Assembly (NCBI RefSeq): GCF_000380025.1 | Contig: NZ_KB904155.1 | Span: 62,001-126,000, forward strand | Direction: 5' to 3' | Source: Streptococcus entericus DSM 14446 | GTDB lineage: Bacteria; Bacillota; Bacilli; Lactobacillales; Streptococcaceae | Length of the DNA: 64,000 nucleotides | Shown here: positions 18,204-27,006 of the stretch, piece by piece | Layout of the letters: each line of letters starts with the position of its first letter | How positions within the stretch are numbered: position 1 is the first letter of the stretch | Position numbers and translations under genes: made by a program | The notes under the pieces: model-generated | Database searches by the model: none | Told to the model about the DNA's origin: nothing | What the model saw: only the letters and a program-made list of their open reading frames with translations

Positions 18204-18528
18204 CTTCCAAGCCATCAAAGGCCGCTGGGTCAACATCCGTTAGTTTAATCAACCAATAGTCCTCGGGCTTGGCTGAATTAAGCAAGGTTGGTTGGTCAAC
18301 CGCTGCCAGATTGCGGGCAACTACACGACCAGCCAAGGGCGATAGAACACCCATAACTGTCTTCGAAGCCTCTAAGTTAAGGATAACCTCGTCTTTAGCA
18401 ACAGTTTCCCCATCGGTGAACTCCACATAGCCCACTGTTCCTAAATCGTCCTGTAATTCAGGGGTCATGCTGATGGTGTAAATGTCATCGGTCTTATCTA
18501 CCCAGAGGTAGTTGGCAAATTTTCTCAT
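18196..18528 (-). CDS. GcvH-L, lipoyl carrier protein of the ADP-ribosylation operon
   Basis: A 110-residue single lipoyl domain resembling glycine cleavage H protein. The acceptor lysine is K56 in LEASKTVMG. Asp27 in LQDDLG aligns with the aspartate reported (from memory) as the ADP-ribosylation site in the S. aureus protein. No other glycine-cleavage genes are nearby, so it is not part of glycine catabolism. It is the substrate of LplA2, SirTM and the macrodomain. Shine-Dalgarno AAAGGAG. It overlaps the macrodomain gene by 8 bp. Confidence 0.93.
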   Translation of the reverse strand: MRKFANYLWVDKTDDIYTISMTPELQDDLGTVGYVEFTDGETVAKDEVILNLEASKTVMGVLSPLAGRVVARNLAAVDQPTLLNSAKPEDYWLIKLTDVDPAAFDGLEDA

Positions 18529-18543
18529 TGGTTTGTCTCCTTT

Positions 18544-19521
18544 TTAAAACAATTCTTTTAATAATTCTAGGGTTCGGCTTCGATTAGCAAAGCCTGATAC
18601 CACAGGTACTAAAACGACCTCGTCCACCTGCCCTGCTTGAGCAAGGTCCTGCACTCGTGCCGCCACCATATCAGGCGTTCCAACGATGAGTCGCTCTCGC
18701 TGCTTGGCTATTTTTTCCTTGTCTTCTGGGGCAATAGCATAGCGGTCAGCTGTTTCTGGGCTAGGAAAGAAGCGAAACTCGCTAAAATTTTCCTTCCCTA
18801 ACAACCAGACACTAGTGGCATGAGCTAGTCGCTCTGCCATTGCTTCCGTATCAGCCACCACCACAAAGAGGGCCAAAGCGGTATAAGGCTGATTCATAAA
18901 AACTGACGGGCTAAAGCTTTCTCGGTATCGGGCAAAAGCCTCTTTAATCAGTCCATAAGGCTCCTGAAAGAGGTAAGGAAAGAGCCCCAGCACATAGCCC
19001 AGCCCTTGGCGACCCGCCACCTCTGCTGATCCCCCGCCCATCCCTAAGGTAAAGGCTTGGGGCAAGCTGTCCAAGCGTGGATTGGCAAAGGGGGCTTGTT
19101 CAGTCGTCAGATATCCTGCCACATCAGCCAGCACCTGCTCAAACTCCTCAGAGCGATAACGGCTCTGAAGCGCCTCAGACACTAGACTAGTGCTAAGTGA
19201 GTTCCCCCAACCGATAGCTAGACGATGAGGTGCCAAGGTGGTCAATGTCGCCACCGTCTCCGCCAGCTTAAAAGCATTATAATGCAAGGCCATAATGCCG
19301 CCGGTCGAAAGCCCTATAGTCTGAGTCTTGGTTGCCAAATGAGCCAAAAGTAACTCTGGACTTGAGATGGCAAAAGCTGGCACATTGTGGTGCTCAGCTA
19401 CCCAAAACCGATGATATCCCAACTTCTCCGCTTGTTGGGCTAGCAAAACGGTCTCTTGCAGGGCTTGTTCTGGTGTTCTTCCCTCATCAATAATGCCATA
19501 ATCAATCACACTAATCTTCAT
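18544..19521 (-). CDS. Luciferase-like FMN-dependent oxidoreductase
   Basis: A 325-residue bacterial-luciferase-fold (LLM) protein. The N-terminal KISVIDYGIIDEG strand, FWVAEHHN near residue 42, the GNS loop near 103, and GTPDMVAARVQDL near 282 are typical of the MsnO8/YceB group. Two ATGs lie nearby; the ATG at 19521 is eight bases from AAGGAG and is preferred to the one at 19527. It belongs to the SirTM operon, where its redox substrate is unknown but is thought to connect to oxidative-stress handling through the lipoyl carrier. Confidence 0.88.
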   Translation of the reverse strand: MKISVIDYGIIDEGRTPEQALQETVLLAQQAEKLGYHRFWVAEHHNVPAFAISSPELLLAHLATKTQTIGLSTGGIMALHYNAFKLAETVATLTTLAPHRLAIGWGNSLSTSLVSEALQSRYRSEEFEQVLADVAGYLTTEQAPFANPRLDSLPQAFTLGMGGGSAEVAGRQGLGYVLGLFPYLFQEPYGLIKEAFARYRESFSPSVFMNQPYTALALFVVVADTEAMAERLAHATSVWLLGKENFSEFRFFPSPETADRYAIAPEDKEKIAKQRERLIVGTPDMVAARVQDLAQAGQVDEVVLVPVVSGFANRSRTLELLKELF

Positions 19522-19523
19522 GG

Positions 19524-20717
19524 TCATTTCTCCTTGTAGTTGCTTTCAAGCGTCCTAAACAAATCTCGTGAGGCTGCAGGAATGGCTGCACCATAGTCCA
19601 TCAAGGGCACAATGTCCTTGAAAGCTGCTGGTGGAATGGCAAGTTCCGCTAAATCCTCTGGTTTAATCAACATCTGAATCGCATCTTTTTGCCCTGTTTC
19701 TATCTTTAGAGCGAACTCTGGGTCAACCAAAAAAGGTGTTGATAAGCCAACCAAATCTGCATGAGCTAAGGCTTCCTCGGCCTTTTCAGCCGTATTGATG
19801 CCACCAGTCGCCATAATGGGCAAACGATCCCCGAATCGCTCATGAATCACCTCCGTGACCAAGCGCCCCTGATTTTGACCAGGACTGCGGACTCGGTTTT
19901 TATAAACCTCACGCCCCCACGAAGCAATAGCTAAATAGTCCAGCTCTGCCATATCCAAAAGCCAGTCCAACAACTGGCAAAATTCCTCAATGCTGTAGCC
20001 AATACTAGCACCACGAGTCTCCTCAGGTGTTGCTCGGAAGCCCAAGATAAAGCCGTCAGGTGCCTCGGTGTCAATCACTGCCTGCACCCGCCTGAAAATC
20101 TCCAGAGTCAAGTGCGCTCTTGTCTCCAAGGTCTGGCAGCCATAAACATCTCTGCGTTGATTGCTAAAGGTTGAGAAAAAGGTCTGAATCAGCAAGCGTT
20201 GAGCAGACGAAATCTCCACGCCAGCAAACCCTGCCTGAATGGTTCGACGCGTCGCTGCTACATAACTTTCAATAATCTCTTCAATTTGGTCTTCTGTCAG
20301 CTCACGCACTTCATGAGGAAAGGGCGTTTTGAGGCTCATAGGACTGGGCCCATAGACAAATCCAAAACGAGTCAGAGCGTGGCTGGCAAAGCGACCTGCA
20401 TGGGTCAGCTGTAAAACAGCCTTGCTCCCGTCTGCCTGCATGGCTTGAGCGAGCTGGGACAGCCCTTCAACCATTTCATCCTCAGCGACACTAAAACCGT
20501 ACTCAAATAACTGCCCATAGGGGTCGACATAGGCTGCTCCTGAAATTTGCAAGGGCGCCGAATTGGCTCTCCTGCTGGCATAAGCCAAGTCTTCTGAACT
20601 AACTGCTCCGCTCCTCAGGGAAGAGTTCGTCACCATAGGCGACAGAACGAAACGATTGGTTAACTGGACCCCATTTGGCAATGCCAGAGGAGTAAAAAGC
20701 GTGCGGTCTGTGCTCAT
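19524..20717 (-). CDS. Old Yellow Enzyme-family NADH:flavin oxidoreductase
   Basis: A 397-residue FMN-dependent ene-reductase of TIM-barrel fold. NRFVLSPMVTN near residue 22 binds FMN, QLTHAGRF near 102 is the OYE signature, GFAGVEISSAQ near 162 corresponds to the region that usually reads HGAHGYL, and MATGGINTAEKAE near 315 is the phosphate loop. The usual catalytic HxxH/N pair appears replaced here by SAQ, so activity on classical enoates is uncertain. It overlaps the upstream lipoate transferase by 4 bp. Confidence 0.88.
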   Translation of the reverse strand: MSTDRTLFTPLALPNGVQLTNRFVLSPMVTNSSLRSGAVSSEDLAYASRRANSAPLQISGAAYVDPYGQLFEYGFSVAEDEMVEGLSQLAQAMQADGSKAVLQLTHAGRFASHALTRFGFVYGPSPMSLKTPFPHEVRELTEDQIEEIIESYVAATRRTIQAGFAGVEISSAQRLLIQTFFSTFSNQRRDVYGCQTLETRAHLTLEIFRRVQAVIDTEAPDGFILGFRATPEETRGASIGYSIEEFCQLLDWLLDMAELDYLAIASWGREVYKNRVRSPGQNQGRLVTEVIHERFGDRLPIMATGGINTAEKAEEALAHADLVGLSTPFLVDPEFALKIETGQKDAIQMLIKPEDLAELAIPPAAFKDIVPLMDYGAAIPAASRDLFRTLESNYKEK

Positions 20718-21535
20718 AACTTGCCCCCTGTGACAGCCTGTTTTTCTCTGTCTAAGGTCTCAAAATGATCAAAATCGCTGTAATTAGCTGGTGTCGGTTG
20801 GTAAATAGACACCGACTGCCCTAGCTGTCGCAAAACCCTCATCAGACGATCTATCATATCAGCCACCGTAAAGGCTACACCACAGAGGTCAGACAGGTTA
20901 GCCATTGCAGCAGGATTAACCTCAGGGTAGCTGATAGCGGTTTCCTCTCCAGCAAGACCAGCTCGGTAAAAATCTGCCACTAACTGCCCACGCTTGGTTT
21001 GATCACCACAAACGCTCAGGTAAATAGACACCACAATCCCATCTTTGATTCGCCGCTGAGCTAGCCCTGCAAATTTCTTGCCGTTGATACTGAGATCAAA
21101 ATTCCCAGGACAGTAAGAATCAGTCACTTCATAAGCCTCAATCGTTACCTGCTGGTCAACTAACATGGCCTCTATCAGCTCCTTCATCAACTGATAGGCG
21201 GACTTAATATCCAGCTTGTCATCAGCCGACTGGGGGAGAAATAGGGAAAAATTCAACACCCCTTCATCCGCGACAACAGCTAGCCCGCCCAGATTTCGAA
21301 TGACAGGCTGATAACCCGCCAAGCGGATGTCTTCAAGACCAGCAGTTAAGTAGGGTACTTGCCGATCCAGCATCCCCAGAATAACCGTTTTCTCCAAAGG
21401 CCAGAGATGGACAAGCACTTGGTCAGGATGGCGGTTGATTTCCCTTAACAGAACCTCCGTCCAGACAAACGGGCTGGCCTGCTCATCAAACACTTCTATC
21501 GGATAAAGGCCCAAGCGGCTGAGTTGATTTGTCAT
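20714..21535 (-). CDS. Lipoate/octanoate transferase of the LipL/LplA fold
   Basis: A 273-residue biotin/lipoate ligase-fold protein. IRNLGGLAVVADEGVLN near residue 85 replaces the RRxTGGG adenylation motif, and SYCPGNFDLSINGKKFAGLAQRR near 145-167 carries the cysteine and lysine typical of amidotransferases (LipL/LipM) that move octanoyl or lipoyl groups between carrier proteins. First gene of the SirTM operon, so it may load or exchange lipoyl on GcvH-L. Shine-Dalgarno AAGGAGG. Confidence 0.85.
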   Translation of the reverse strand: MTNQLSRLGLYPIEVFDEQASPFVWTEVLLREINRHPDQVLVHLWPLEKTVILGMLDRQVPYLTAGLEDIRLAGYQPVIRNLGGLAVVADEGVLNFSLFLPQSADDKLDIKSAYQLMKELIEAMLVDQQVTIEAYEVTDSYCPGNFDLSINGKKFAGLAQRRIKDGIVVSIYLSVCGDQTKRGQLVADFYRAGLAGEETAISYPEVNPAAMANLSDLCGVAFTVADMIDRLMRVLRQLGQSVSIYQPTPANYSDFDHFETLDREKQAVTGGKL

Positions 21536-21556
21536 TCTTATCTTGCCTCCTTAGAT

Positions 21557-21565
21557 ATTATAGCA
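21557..21565 (-). promoter_or_regulatory. Extended -10 promoter of the lipoate/ADP-ribosylation operon
   Basis: TGCTATAAT on the minus strand, about 20 bases before the first gene's start. No good -35 at standard spacing. It would drive seven or eight genes. Confidence 0.65.
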
Positions 21566-21643
21566 TATTTTCTAACGCATCACGGAAGAAAAAACATTAA
21601 AATCGGTCGACTGCACCGTGATCATCTCATAACAAACCATCAA

Positions 21644-21676
21644 AAAATCCTGCTGAACCAAACGGTCAACAGGATT
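21644..21676 (-). terminator. Terminator of gpmA
   Basis: On the minus strand AATCCTGTTGACC pairs with GGTTCAGCAGGATT around TTT, followed by TTTTTGATGG. Confidence 0.75.
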
Positions 21677-21734
21677 GATAGGCTGACAGGATGAGGATGC
21701 AATCCTCTACTCTCAATAAGAGTCACCTTAAGCC

Positions 21735-22430
21735 TTATTCACCACCAAGGTAGTATTCTTTAACAAGGTTCAACTTGTCGTCCAATTCAAAGACCAGTGG
21801 TGGGAAGTTTGGAATTTCCACATCCATAATCTCGTCATCAGACAGTTGCTTGATGTGTTTTACGAGGGCACGGATAGAGTTACCATGAGCACCCACGAAG
21901 ACGTTCTTGCCATCTTTAAGAGCTGGCGCAATCTTGTCTTCCCAGAAAGGAAGGGCACGCTCAAGAGTGACTTTCAAGTTTTCAGCATCTGGAATGACAG
22001 AACCATCAAGGTGAGCGTAACGACGGTCAGTGTGTGCTGAGTGCTCATCGTCTTTTGCCATATCTGGTGGCAAAACATCGTATGAACGGCGCCAGATGTG
22101 GACTTGCTCATCACCAAATTGCTCAGCCGCTTCTGCCTTGTTTTTACCAGTGAGGCCACCGTAGTGACGCTCGTTGAGACGCCAAGATTTTTCAACTGGC
22201 ACCCAGAGCTGGTCAGCGGCTTCAAGCGCCAAGTTTGTGGTCTTAATCGCACGTTTCAAAACTGACGTAAAAGCTAAGTCAAACTCGATACCAGCTGCTT
22301 TAATCAGTTTACCAGCATCAATCGCTTGTTGTGTTCCTTTTTCAGACAAATCGACATCAGCCCAGCCTGTGAAAAGGTTAGCCTTGTTCCATTCAGACTC
22401 ACCGTGGCGAGCAAAAACCAATTTTACCAT
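21735..22430 (-). CDS. gpmA: 2,3-bisphosphoglycerate-dependent phosphoglycerate mutase
   Basis: A 231-residue glycolytic enzyme interconverting 3- and 2-phosphoglycerate. [10 protein letters not shown] at residues 7-16 holds the phosphorylated histidine, RRYDVLPP-type loop near 112, and [15 protein letters not shown] near 178 is the second catalytic histidine. The ATG at 22430 has AGGAGAAAC upstream; the frame runs further upstream without support. Monocistronic, flanked by terminators. Codon use appears strongly biased, as expected for a highly expressed gene. Confidence 0.97.
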   Translation of the reverse strand: MVKLVFARHGESEWNKANLFTGWADVDLSEKGTQQAIDAGKLIKAAGIEFDLAFTSVLKRAIKTTNLALEAADQLWVPVEKSWRLNERHYGGLTGKNKAEAAEQFGDEQVHIWRRSYDVLPPDMAKDDEHSAHTDRRYAHLDGSVIPDAENLKVTLERALPFWEDKIAPALKDGKNVFVGAHGNSIRALVKHIKQLSDDEIMDVEIPNFPPLVFELDDKLNLVKEYYLGGE

Positions 22431-22612
22431 TGTGTTTCTCCTTTTTTCTAATGGGTCTAAGCCCAATTACTCTTATTATTTTACAGGATTTTTGTGAAAA
22501 ATGCTACTAAAATTTGCAATTTTTTTGGAAAATAGCCGAGCAAGCAGTCCGCTCTGCCATGTTCCTAGAAAAATGCTCAAAAAGCCAATGCTCCCAACTA
22601 GGGGCAAATCAG

Positions 22613-22638
22613 CAAAAAACGACCAGTTACCCAGTCGT
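22613..22638 (-). terminator. Terminator of the YkuJ-family gene
   Basis: ACGACTGG-GTAA-CTGGTCGT on the minus strand forms an 8-bp stem followed by six T residues. Confidence 0.8.
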
Positions 22639-22649
22639 CGCGTTTTTGC

Positions 22650-22880
22650 TTAATACAGCAAGTCGTAGATTTCCATCGCAATGAGGTCGATGCTGTCGAA
22701 GGTATAGGTTTCGCGAGCCGCCACATCACGCAAGGTGAAGGTTGGTCCATTTTCAGGGTCGTTGCTGAAAGCCACTTCTGCCACCACAACACCGTCGCGT
22801 TCAAAATTACGTTTTAAGTTACCACCATCAGTCGCCATAAGCTCCAAGCGATTAATGATTCTTACCAAATGTGATTCCAT
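22650..22880 (-). CDS. YkuJ-family small protein (DUF1797)
   Basis: A 76-residue protein beginning MESHLVRIINRLELMA, with GGNLKRNFERDGV in the middle and FDSIDLIAMEIYDLLY at the C-terminus. This matches the conserved Firmicutes YkuJ/DUF1797 family, whose function is unknown. Cytoplasmic, with its own terminator directly after the stop. No operon partner is evident. Confidence 0.85.
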   Translation of the reverse strand: MESHLVRIINRLELMATDGGNLKRNFERDGVVVAEVAFSNDPENGPTFTLRDVAARETYTFDSIDLIAMEIYDLLY

Positions 22881-23118
22881 CAGAGTATTCTCCTCATTCT
22901 TATAATTACTTTCCTATTTTACCACAGAATGCCTAGAATAAAAAGTAAAATCGCTAAAATGAACCATTTTTACTCATGGACGAGCCTTTTGGGTACAATA
23001 AGGAGCTCCAAAAGGACTAATACATGGTTTGACCTTACAACTTCCGAACAGACTATCGTGGAAAAACCAGCGACTAGGATAACAAGCTGTCGTTATCGAA
23101 ACGCTCTTTAAATTTTCC

Positions 23119-23511
23119 CTAGTTGGTGGTTGCCCCATCTGATGAGCGCCCTTTAACCGCAAAATACTGCCCACTTGGGCTGGCAAAGTTAAAGGTCAAA
23201 AAGGGTTCCGTTTGGACAGGGCTTGCGGTGTCGGTCTGCTCTGCTATTTTTGCCTGCAAGGCATAAATGTCGTCGCTCTCAAAGAGAATGCTAGGCACAT
23301 GGTCCGCTACCTCAGGCGAGACCTGTTGGATAAAGGCCTTGTCGTATACCGTAATGGTTGTGCTACTTTTGGCATGTGAGCGCATGTCAAAGCTCTGGTA
23401 GCCCATCTGCTCACTTGTTGCTAAAATCTCAAAACCAACCGCCTCCCAAAAGGCTTGTTCGGCAGCCACATCAGCAACATAGAGCATCAGCGAGAACTGT
23501 TCTGTAAACAT
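23119..23511 (-). CDS. VOC-superfamily (glyoxalase/bleomycin resistance) protein
   Basis: A 130-residue protein with the paired beta-alpha-beta-beta-beta fold of the VOC superfamily: LMLYVADVAAEQAFWEAVGFE at the N-terminus and a second half ending FNFASPSGQYFAVKG. It lacks the complete metal-ligand set of glyoxalase I, so the substrate cannot be stated. Cotranscribed with the upstream PhnB-like gene (9-bp gap). Confidence 0.75.
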   Translation of the reverse strand: MFTEQFSLMLYVADVAAEQAFWEAVGFEILATSEQMGYQSFDMRSHAKSSTTITVYDKAFIQQVSPEVADHVPSILFESDDIYALQAKIAEQTDTASPVQTEPFLTFNFASPSGQYFAVKGRSSDGATTN

Positions 23512-23520
23512 GACCCCTCC

Positions 23521-23961
23521 TTAAAATTGGACAGTTTGTGACACAAAGCCTGCGATGTCAGTATTGATCTGCCAGGTCATCCCAAACTGATCGACCACAA
23601 TGCCATAGGCTGGGCTCCAAGGTGTCTCTTGAAGTTCCAGCTGAATTTCCTTGGCGTCTTGGCTAAGTTTTTTGTAAAGCGCAGCCGCTGTTTCAGCACT
23701 ATCTAGCTGAATGCAGGCGGTCATATTAGTCCCTTGGATATAAGGGTAGTCAGGATTGTTATCTGAAATCTGCAAACGAATGCCATTGATATTAAGGTTG
23801 GCATTGAGGACTAAATGACGTTTTTCTTCTGGTGTATCGGGAATGGCTTGACCAAAGGTCGTCACTGCTACCACCTCAGCATCAAAAACATCTTTGTAAA
23901 AGTCAACAGCTTCCAAGCCATTTCCATCAGTCACCAGGTAAAGTTCAATAGATTTAATCAA
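23521..23961 (-). CDS. PhnB-like VOC family protein
   Basis: A 146-residue VOC protein: ELYLVTDGNGLEAVDFYKDVF at the N-terminus, HLVLNANLNINGIRLQISDN near residue 55, and YGIVVDQFGMTWQIN near 120, typical of the YjdN/PhnB glyoxalase-like subgroup. Function unknown. It precedes a second VOC gene, so the two may form a functional pair. Confidence 0.78.
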   Translation of the reverse strand: MIKSIELYLVTDGNGLEAVDFYKDVFDAEVVAVTTFGQAIPDTPEEKRHLVLNANLNINGIRLQISDNNPDYPYIQGTNMTACIQLDSAETAAALYKKLSQDAKEIQLELQETPWSPAYGIVVDQFGMTWQINTDIAGFVSQTVQF

Positions 23962-24087
23962 AAGTAATGTTCTCCTTAAATTGTTTAGAGCTCATTATAA
24001 CACATTTAAAGATAAACTTTCTCGCAAAAGATTTGAAATGATGATACCGATGTCCCATCAGTCGTTGATGAACTTTAGAAATAAAAG

Positions 24088-24114
24088 AAAAATCGCTAAC
24101 ATCAGCGATTTTTT
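24088..24114 (-). terminator. Terminator after the small membrane protein
   Basis: AAAAATCGCT-loop-AGCGATTTTT, ten paired bases; the T run is on the outgoing minus strand as well as the plus strand, so it may act both ways. Confidence 0.8.
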
Positions 24115-24116
24115 CC

Positions 24117-24326
24117 TTATGGCCACGTCAGAGCATTCGCGATAAATTCGAAAACATGTTTAGCCAGTTTAGGTTTGACCTGATGAAGGCTAAACAAGGC
24201 ATAGGCTACCGAGAACAAAAACAGAGTGAACAACAGCGGTCCAGTGATAACTGACTGGGGAAAGACCAGTATAGCTAAGAGCAAGCTAACGAAACCGATT
24301 ATCAAAGAGCAAAGAACTTTTTTCAT
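24117..24326 (-). CDS. Small two-helix membrane protein of unknown function
   Basis: A 69-residue protein with two hydrophobic stretches (about residues 4-22 and 30-46) and a basic C-terminal tail. Shine-Dalgarno-like AAGGAGGGTTG is just upstream of the ATG, and a terminator follows, supporting a real gene. I do not recognise the family. It is 66 bp after engB and could be the last gene of the folA-clpX-engB operon. Confidence 0.6.
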   Translation of the reverse strand: MKKVLCSLIIGFVSLLLAILVFPQSVITGPLLFTLFLFSVAYALFSLHQVKPKLAKHVFEFIANALTWP

Positions 24327-24392
24327 TGGACAACCCTCCTTAGCCTTATTTTACCAAAAATGAAAACGTTTAGCAATGAAAACTGTTACCAA

Positions 24393-24989
24393 CTATAGAC
24401 GCCCTAGAATGGCATCCCAAGCCTCATCGTAGCCCTGTCTAGTCTCGGAGGAGAAGATGATAAAGGTATCTGTCGGCTCAAACGCTAATTTTTTCTTGAT
24501 GGCTGCTTCGTGCTTGTTCCACTTGCCGCGTGGAATTTTGTCTGCCTTGGTCGCCACGACAATGACAGGAATCTCATAGTACTTGAGAAACTGGTACATC
24601 TGGACATCATCCGCCGACGGGTCATGCCGCAGGTCAACCAGACTGACCACTGCATAGAGGTTTTCCCGACTGGTCAGGTACTCCTCAATCATCCTTCCCC
24701 ATCTGGCTCGCTCAGTCTTTGAGACCTTAGCGTAGCCATAGCCTGGCACATCGACAAAGCGGATTTTATCATCAATGTTGTAAAAGTTAAGCAGCTGGGT
24801 TTTGCCGGGTTTACTGGAAGTACGAGCCAGATTTTTACGCCCCAGCAGGGTGTTGATAAAACTGGACTTGCCCACGTTTGACCGCCCAGCTAGGGCAATC
24901 TCTGGCAGGTCGTCAGGTGGGTAGTGGCTCTTATTGGCCGCTGACAGAAGCAGGCTGGCCTTGTGCGTGTTTAAGGTTTCTTGGGACAT
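24393..24989 (-). CDS. engB: Ribosome biogenesis GTPase YsxC/EngB
   Basis: A 198-residue GTPase needed for 50S assembly. [12 protein letters not shown] near residue 32 is the P-loop, SSKPGKTQ holds the G2 threonine, [11 protein letters not shown] near 75 is G3 and ATKADKIPR near 144 is G4. Length is standard. It begins 10 bp after clpX, the usual neighbour in streptococci. Confidence 0.96.
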   Translation of the reverse strand: MSQETLNTHKASLLLSAANKSHYPPDDLPEIALAGRSNVGKSSFINTLLGRKNLARTSSKPGKTQLLNFYNIDDKIRFVDVPGYGYAKVSKTERARWGRMIEEYLTSRENLYAVVSLVDLRHDPSADDVQMYQFLKYYEIPVIVVATKADKIPRGKWNKHEAAIKKKLAFEPTDTFIIFSSETRQGYDEAWDAILGRL

Positions 24990-24999
24990 GGCAGAGCTC

Positions 25000-26226
25000 C
25001 TAAGCGGTTTCTAGGATGGGTTTGTCTGTTCCTTCCACCGCTTCTTTGGTGATGCGAACCAGACTGACCTCTTCCTGACTTGGGACTTCAAACATAACGT
25101 CCAGCATGGTCTCTTCGATGATCGAGCGTAAGCCACGAGCTCCTGTTTTCCGCTCGATGGCCTTGTTGGCAATGGCTTGCAGGGCATCCTCGTCAAACTC
25201 CAAATCCACCCCATCGTAGGACAAGAGAGCCTGATATTGTTTAACCAAGGCATTTCTCGGTTCCGTCAGAATCCGTACCAAGTCATCCACCGTCAGCTGC
25301 TCAAGGGCTGCAGTCACTGGTAAGCGACCGATAAACTCTGGAATCAACCCAAATTTTTGGATATCATCGGCGATGATTTCCTGCATGTAGGAAGCATCCT
25401 CATCAATCTTGCGGCTGTTTTGACCAAAACCGATGACTTTCTCACCCAGACGTTGCTTGACGATTTCTTCGATACCATCAAAGGCACCGCCAACGATGAA
25501 GAGGATGTTCTTGGTGTTGATCTGAATCATCTCTTGGTTAGGGTGTTTACGACCGCCCTGCGGGGGCACGCTGGCAACCGTCCCCTCGATGATTTTCAAG
25601 AGCGCTTGCTGGACACCTTCACCAGACACGTCACGGGTGATGGAGACATTCTCTGATTTTTTGGCAATTTTGTCAATCTCATCGACATAGATGATGCCAC
25701 GCTCGGCTCGCTCGACGTTGTAGTCAGCAGCTTGGATGAGCTTGAGCAGGATATTCTCCACATCCTCACCCACATAGCCTGCCTCAGTCAATGCCGTCGC
25801 ATCTGCAATGGCAAATGGCACGTTGAGGCTCTTGGCTAAGGTCTGCGCCAAGAAAGTCTTGCCTGACCCTGTTGGGCCGATCATGAGAATGTTTGATTTT
25901 TGCAAGTCCACATCGTCATCATCACGACTTTCCGTAAAGCTAATGCGCTTATAGTGATTATAAACCGCCACAGCCAGCGCCCGCTTGGCGCGGTCCTGTC
26001 CGATAACATAGGTATTGAGAATGTCAAGCAATTCCTTTGGCTTAGGAACATCGGTCAACTCTGCTAAAATCTCCTCAGACAATTCCTCTCGAATAATCTC
26101 TTGAGAGAGTGCCACACATTCATTACAGATAAAGACGCCGTTTCCGGCGATGATTTTTCGGACTTCTTCCTGATTTTTACCACAGAAAGAACAGTGAACT
26201 AAGATATCACTTTTACGATTTGCCAT
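25000..26226 (-). CDS. clpX: ATP-dependent Clp protease ATP-binding subunit ClpX
   Basis: A 408-residue AAA+ unfoldase that feeds ClpP. The zinc-binding domain has CSFCGKNQ near residue 12 and CNEC near 34; Walker A is GPTGSGKT near 118, Walker [10 protein letters not shown] near 180, and an [13 protein letters not shown] segment precedes the sensor. The IGF-type loop that docks ClpP appears as VIGFGQ near 269. Lies in the folA-small protein-clpX-engB operon. Confidence 0.97.
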   Translation of the reverse strand: MANRKSDILVHCSFCGKNQEEVRKIIAGNGVFICNECVALSQEIIREELSEEILAELTDVPKPKELLDILNTYVIGQDRAKRALAVAVYNHYKRISFTESRDDDDVDLQKSNILMIGPTGSGKTFLAQTLAKSLNVPFAIADATALTEAGYVGEDVENILLKLIQAADYNVERAERGIIYVDEIDKIAKKSENVSITRDVSGEGVQQALLKIIEGTVASVPPQGGRKHPNQEMIQINTKNILFIVGGAFDGIEEIVKQRLGEKVIGFGQNSRKIDEDASYMQEIIADDIQKFGLIPEFIGRLPVTAALEQLTVDDLVRILTEPRNALVKQYQALLSYDGVDLEFDEDALQAIANKAIERKTGARGLRSIIEETMLDVMFEVPSQEEVSLVRITKEAVEGTDKPILETA

Positions 26227-26241
26227 AATATCCTCGAGTTT

Positions 26242-26415
26242 CTATTTGAATAAGGTGCCGTAAAAGGCATGAATGGTCACCACAATATTGGTGAAGGCGT
26301 TGAGCAGGAAAAAAATACCCAAGCCATAGCGTTTTTTCTGTAGGGCTGGAATGGCTGCTAAAATGCAAATCCCACAGAGAAAGGCAGTAAAGACGCCAAA
26401 AATGCTACGTTGCAC
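26242..26415 (-). CDS. Small membrane protein between folA and clpX
   Basis: A 57-residue frame starting with GTG at 26415, with GGAGG eight bases upstream. It begins MQRSIFGVFTAFLCG and has two hydrophobic segments separated by QKKRYGLG; the second is IFFLLNAFTNIVVTI. It fills the gap between folA (3 bp) and clpX (15 bp). As I recall, small membrane proteins of this shape occur at the same place in other streptococci. Function unknown. Confidence 0.75.
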   Translation of the reverse strand: MQRSIFGVFTAFLCGICILAAIPALQKKRYGLGIFFLLNAFTNIVVTIHAFYGTLFK

Positions 26416-26418
26416 GCG

Positions 26419-26928
26419 CTAATCCTCCTTAATCCGTTCATAAGTGGTGACGGTAAAGGCATGACTGTTCTGTTCATCAGCCGCAAAGGTCTGCTCTGCT
26501 ATTGGCCGATAGGCCGACCAATCAAACGGTGGAAAATGAGTGTCACCCGCAAACTCTCCAGCAACCCGCGTCACCACCAGTTGGTCGTAATAAGGCGCAA
26601 AAGCCTGATAGATGCTAGCGCCACCGACCACATAGAGGTTCTTGTCCTGTTGCTTGAACCAGTCAAGAACGGCCTCAGGGCTTGATAAGATGGTCACGCC
26701 AGTAGTGTCGATTTGATCGGGCTGACGGCTGAGAATCAGGGTCTCACGACCAGGTAGAAGACGCCGGTTCATGCCATCAAAAGTCACGCGCCCCATCACC
26801 AGCGCTTGGTGCATGGTCGTTTCCTTAAAATGCTGCCACTCTTTAGGCAAATGCCAGGGCAAACGGTTGTCACGTCCGATAAGGCCTGCTTCATCCTGTG
26901 CCCAAATGGCGATGATTTTCTTAGTCAT
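26419..26928 (-). CDS. folA: Dihydrofolate reductase
   Basis: A 169-residue enzyme reducing dihydrofolate with NADPH, the target of trimethoprim. IAIWAQDEAGLIGRDNRLPWHLPKEW is the N-terminal active-site region (the acidic residue and W-H-L-P), MGRVTFDGM near 49 binds NADPH, and VVGGASIYQAF near 101 is the second cofactor loop. The ATG at 26928 follows AAAGGAGAGGT; a GTG at 26943 is rejected. First gene of the clpX operon. Confidence 0.95.
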   Translation of the reverse strand: MTKKIIAIWAQDEAGLIGRDNRLPWHLPKEWQHFKETTMHQALVMGRVTFDGMNRRLLPGRETLILSRQPDQIDTTGVTILSSPEAVLDWFKQQDKNLYVVGGASIYQAFAPYYDQLVVTRVAGEFAGDTHFPPFDWSAYRPIAEQTFAADEQNSHAFTVTTYERIKED

Positions 26929-26975
26929 ACCTCTCCTTTCCACAGTCTTAGTTCTACTATTTTATCAAATTTAGC

Positions 26976-27006
26976 AAAAAAATGCTCGAAAAAAACTTTT
27001 CGAGCA
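26976..27006 (-). terminator. Terminator between thyA and folA
   Basis: TGCTCGAAAA and TTTTCGAGCA flank a short A/T loop; on the minus strand the stem is followed by TTTTTTTGC. Confidence 0.85.

Noticed and set aside
22983..23017. Inverted repeat CCTTTTGG/CCAAAAGG upstream of the YkuJ gene as a terminator
   Set aside because: The stem lacks a T run on either strand and the loop contains GGAGCTCC; no gene end is close enough to need it.
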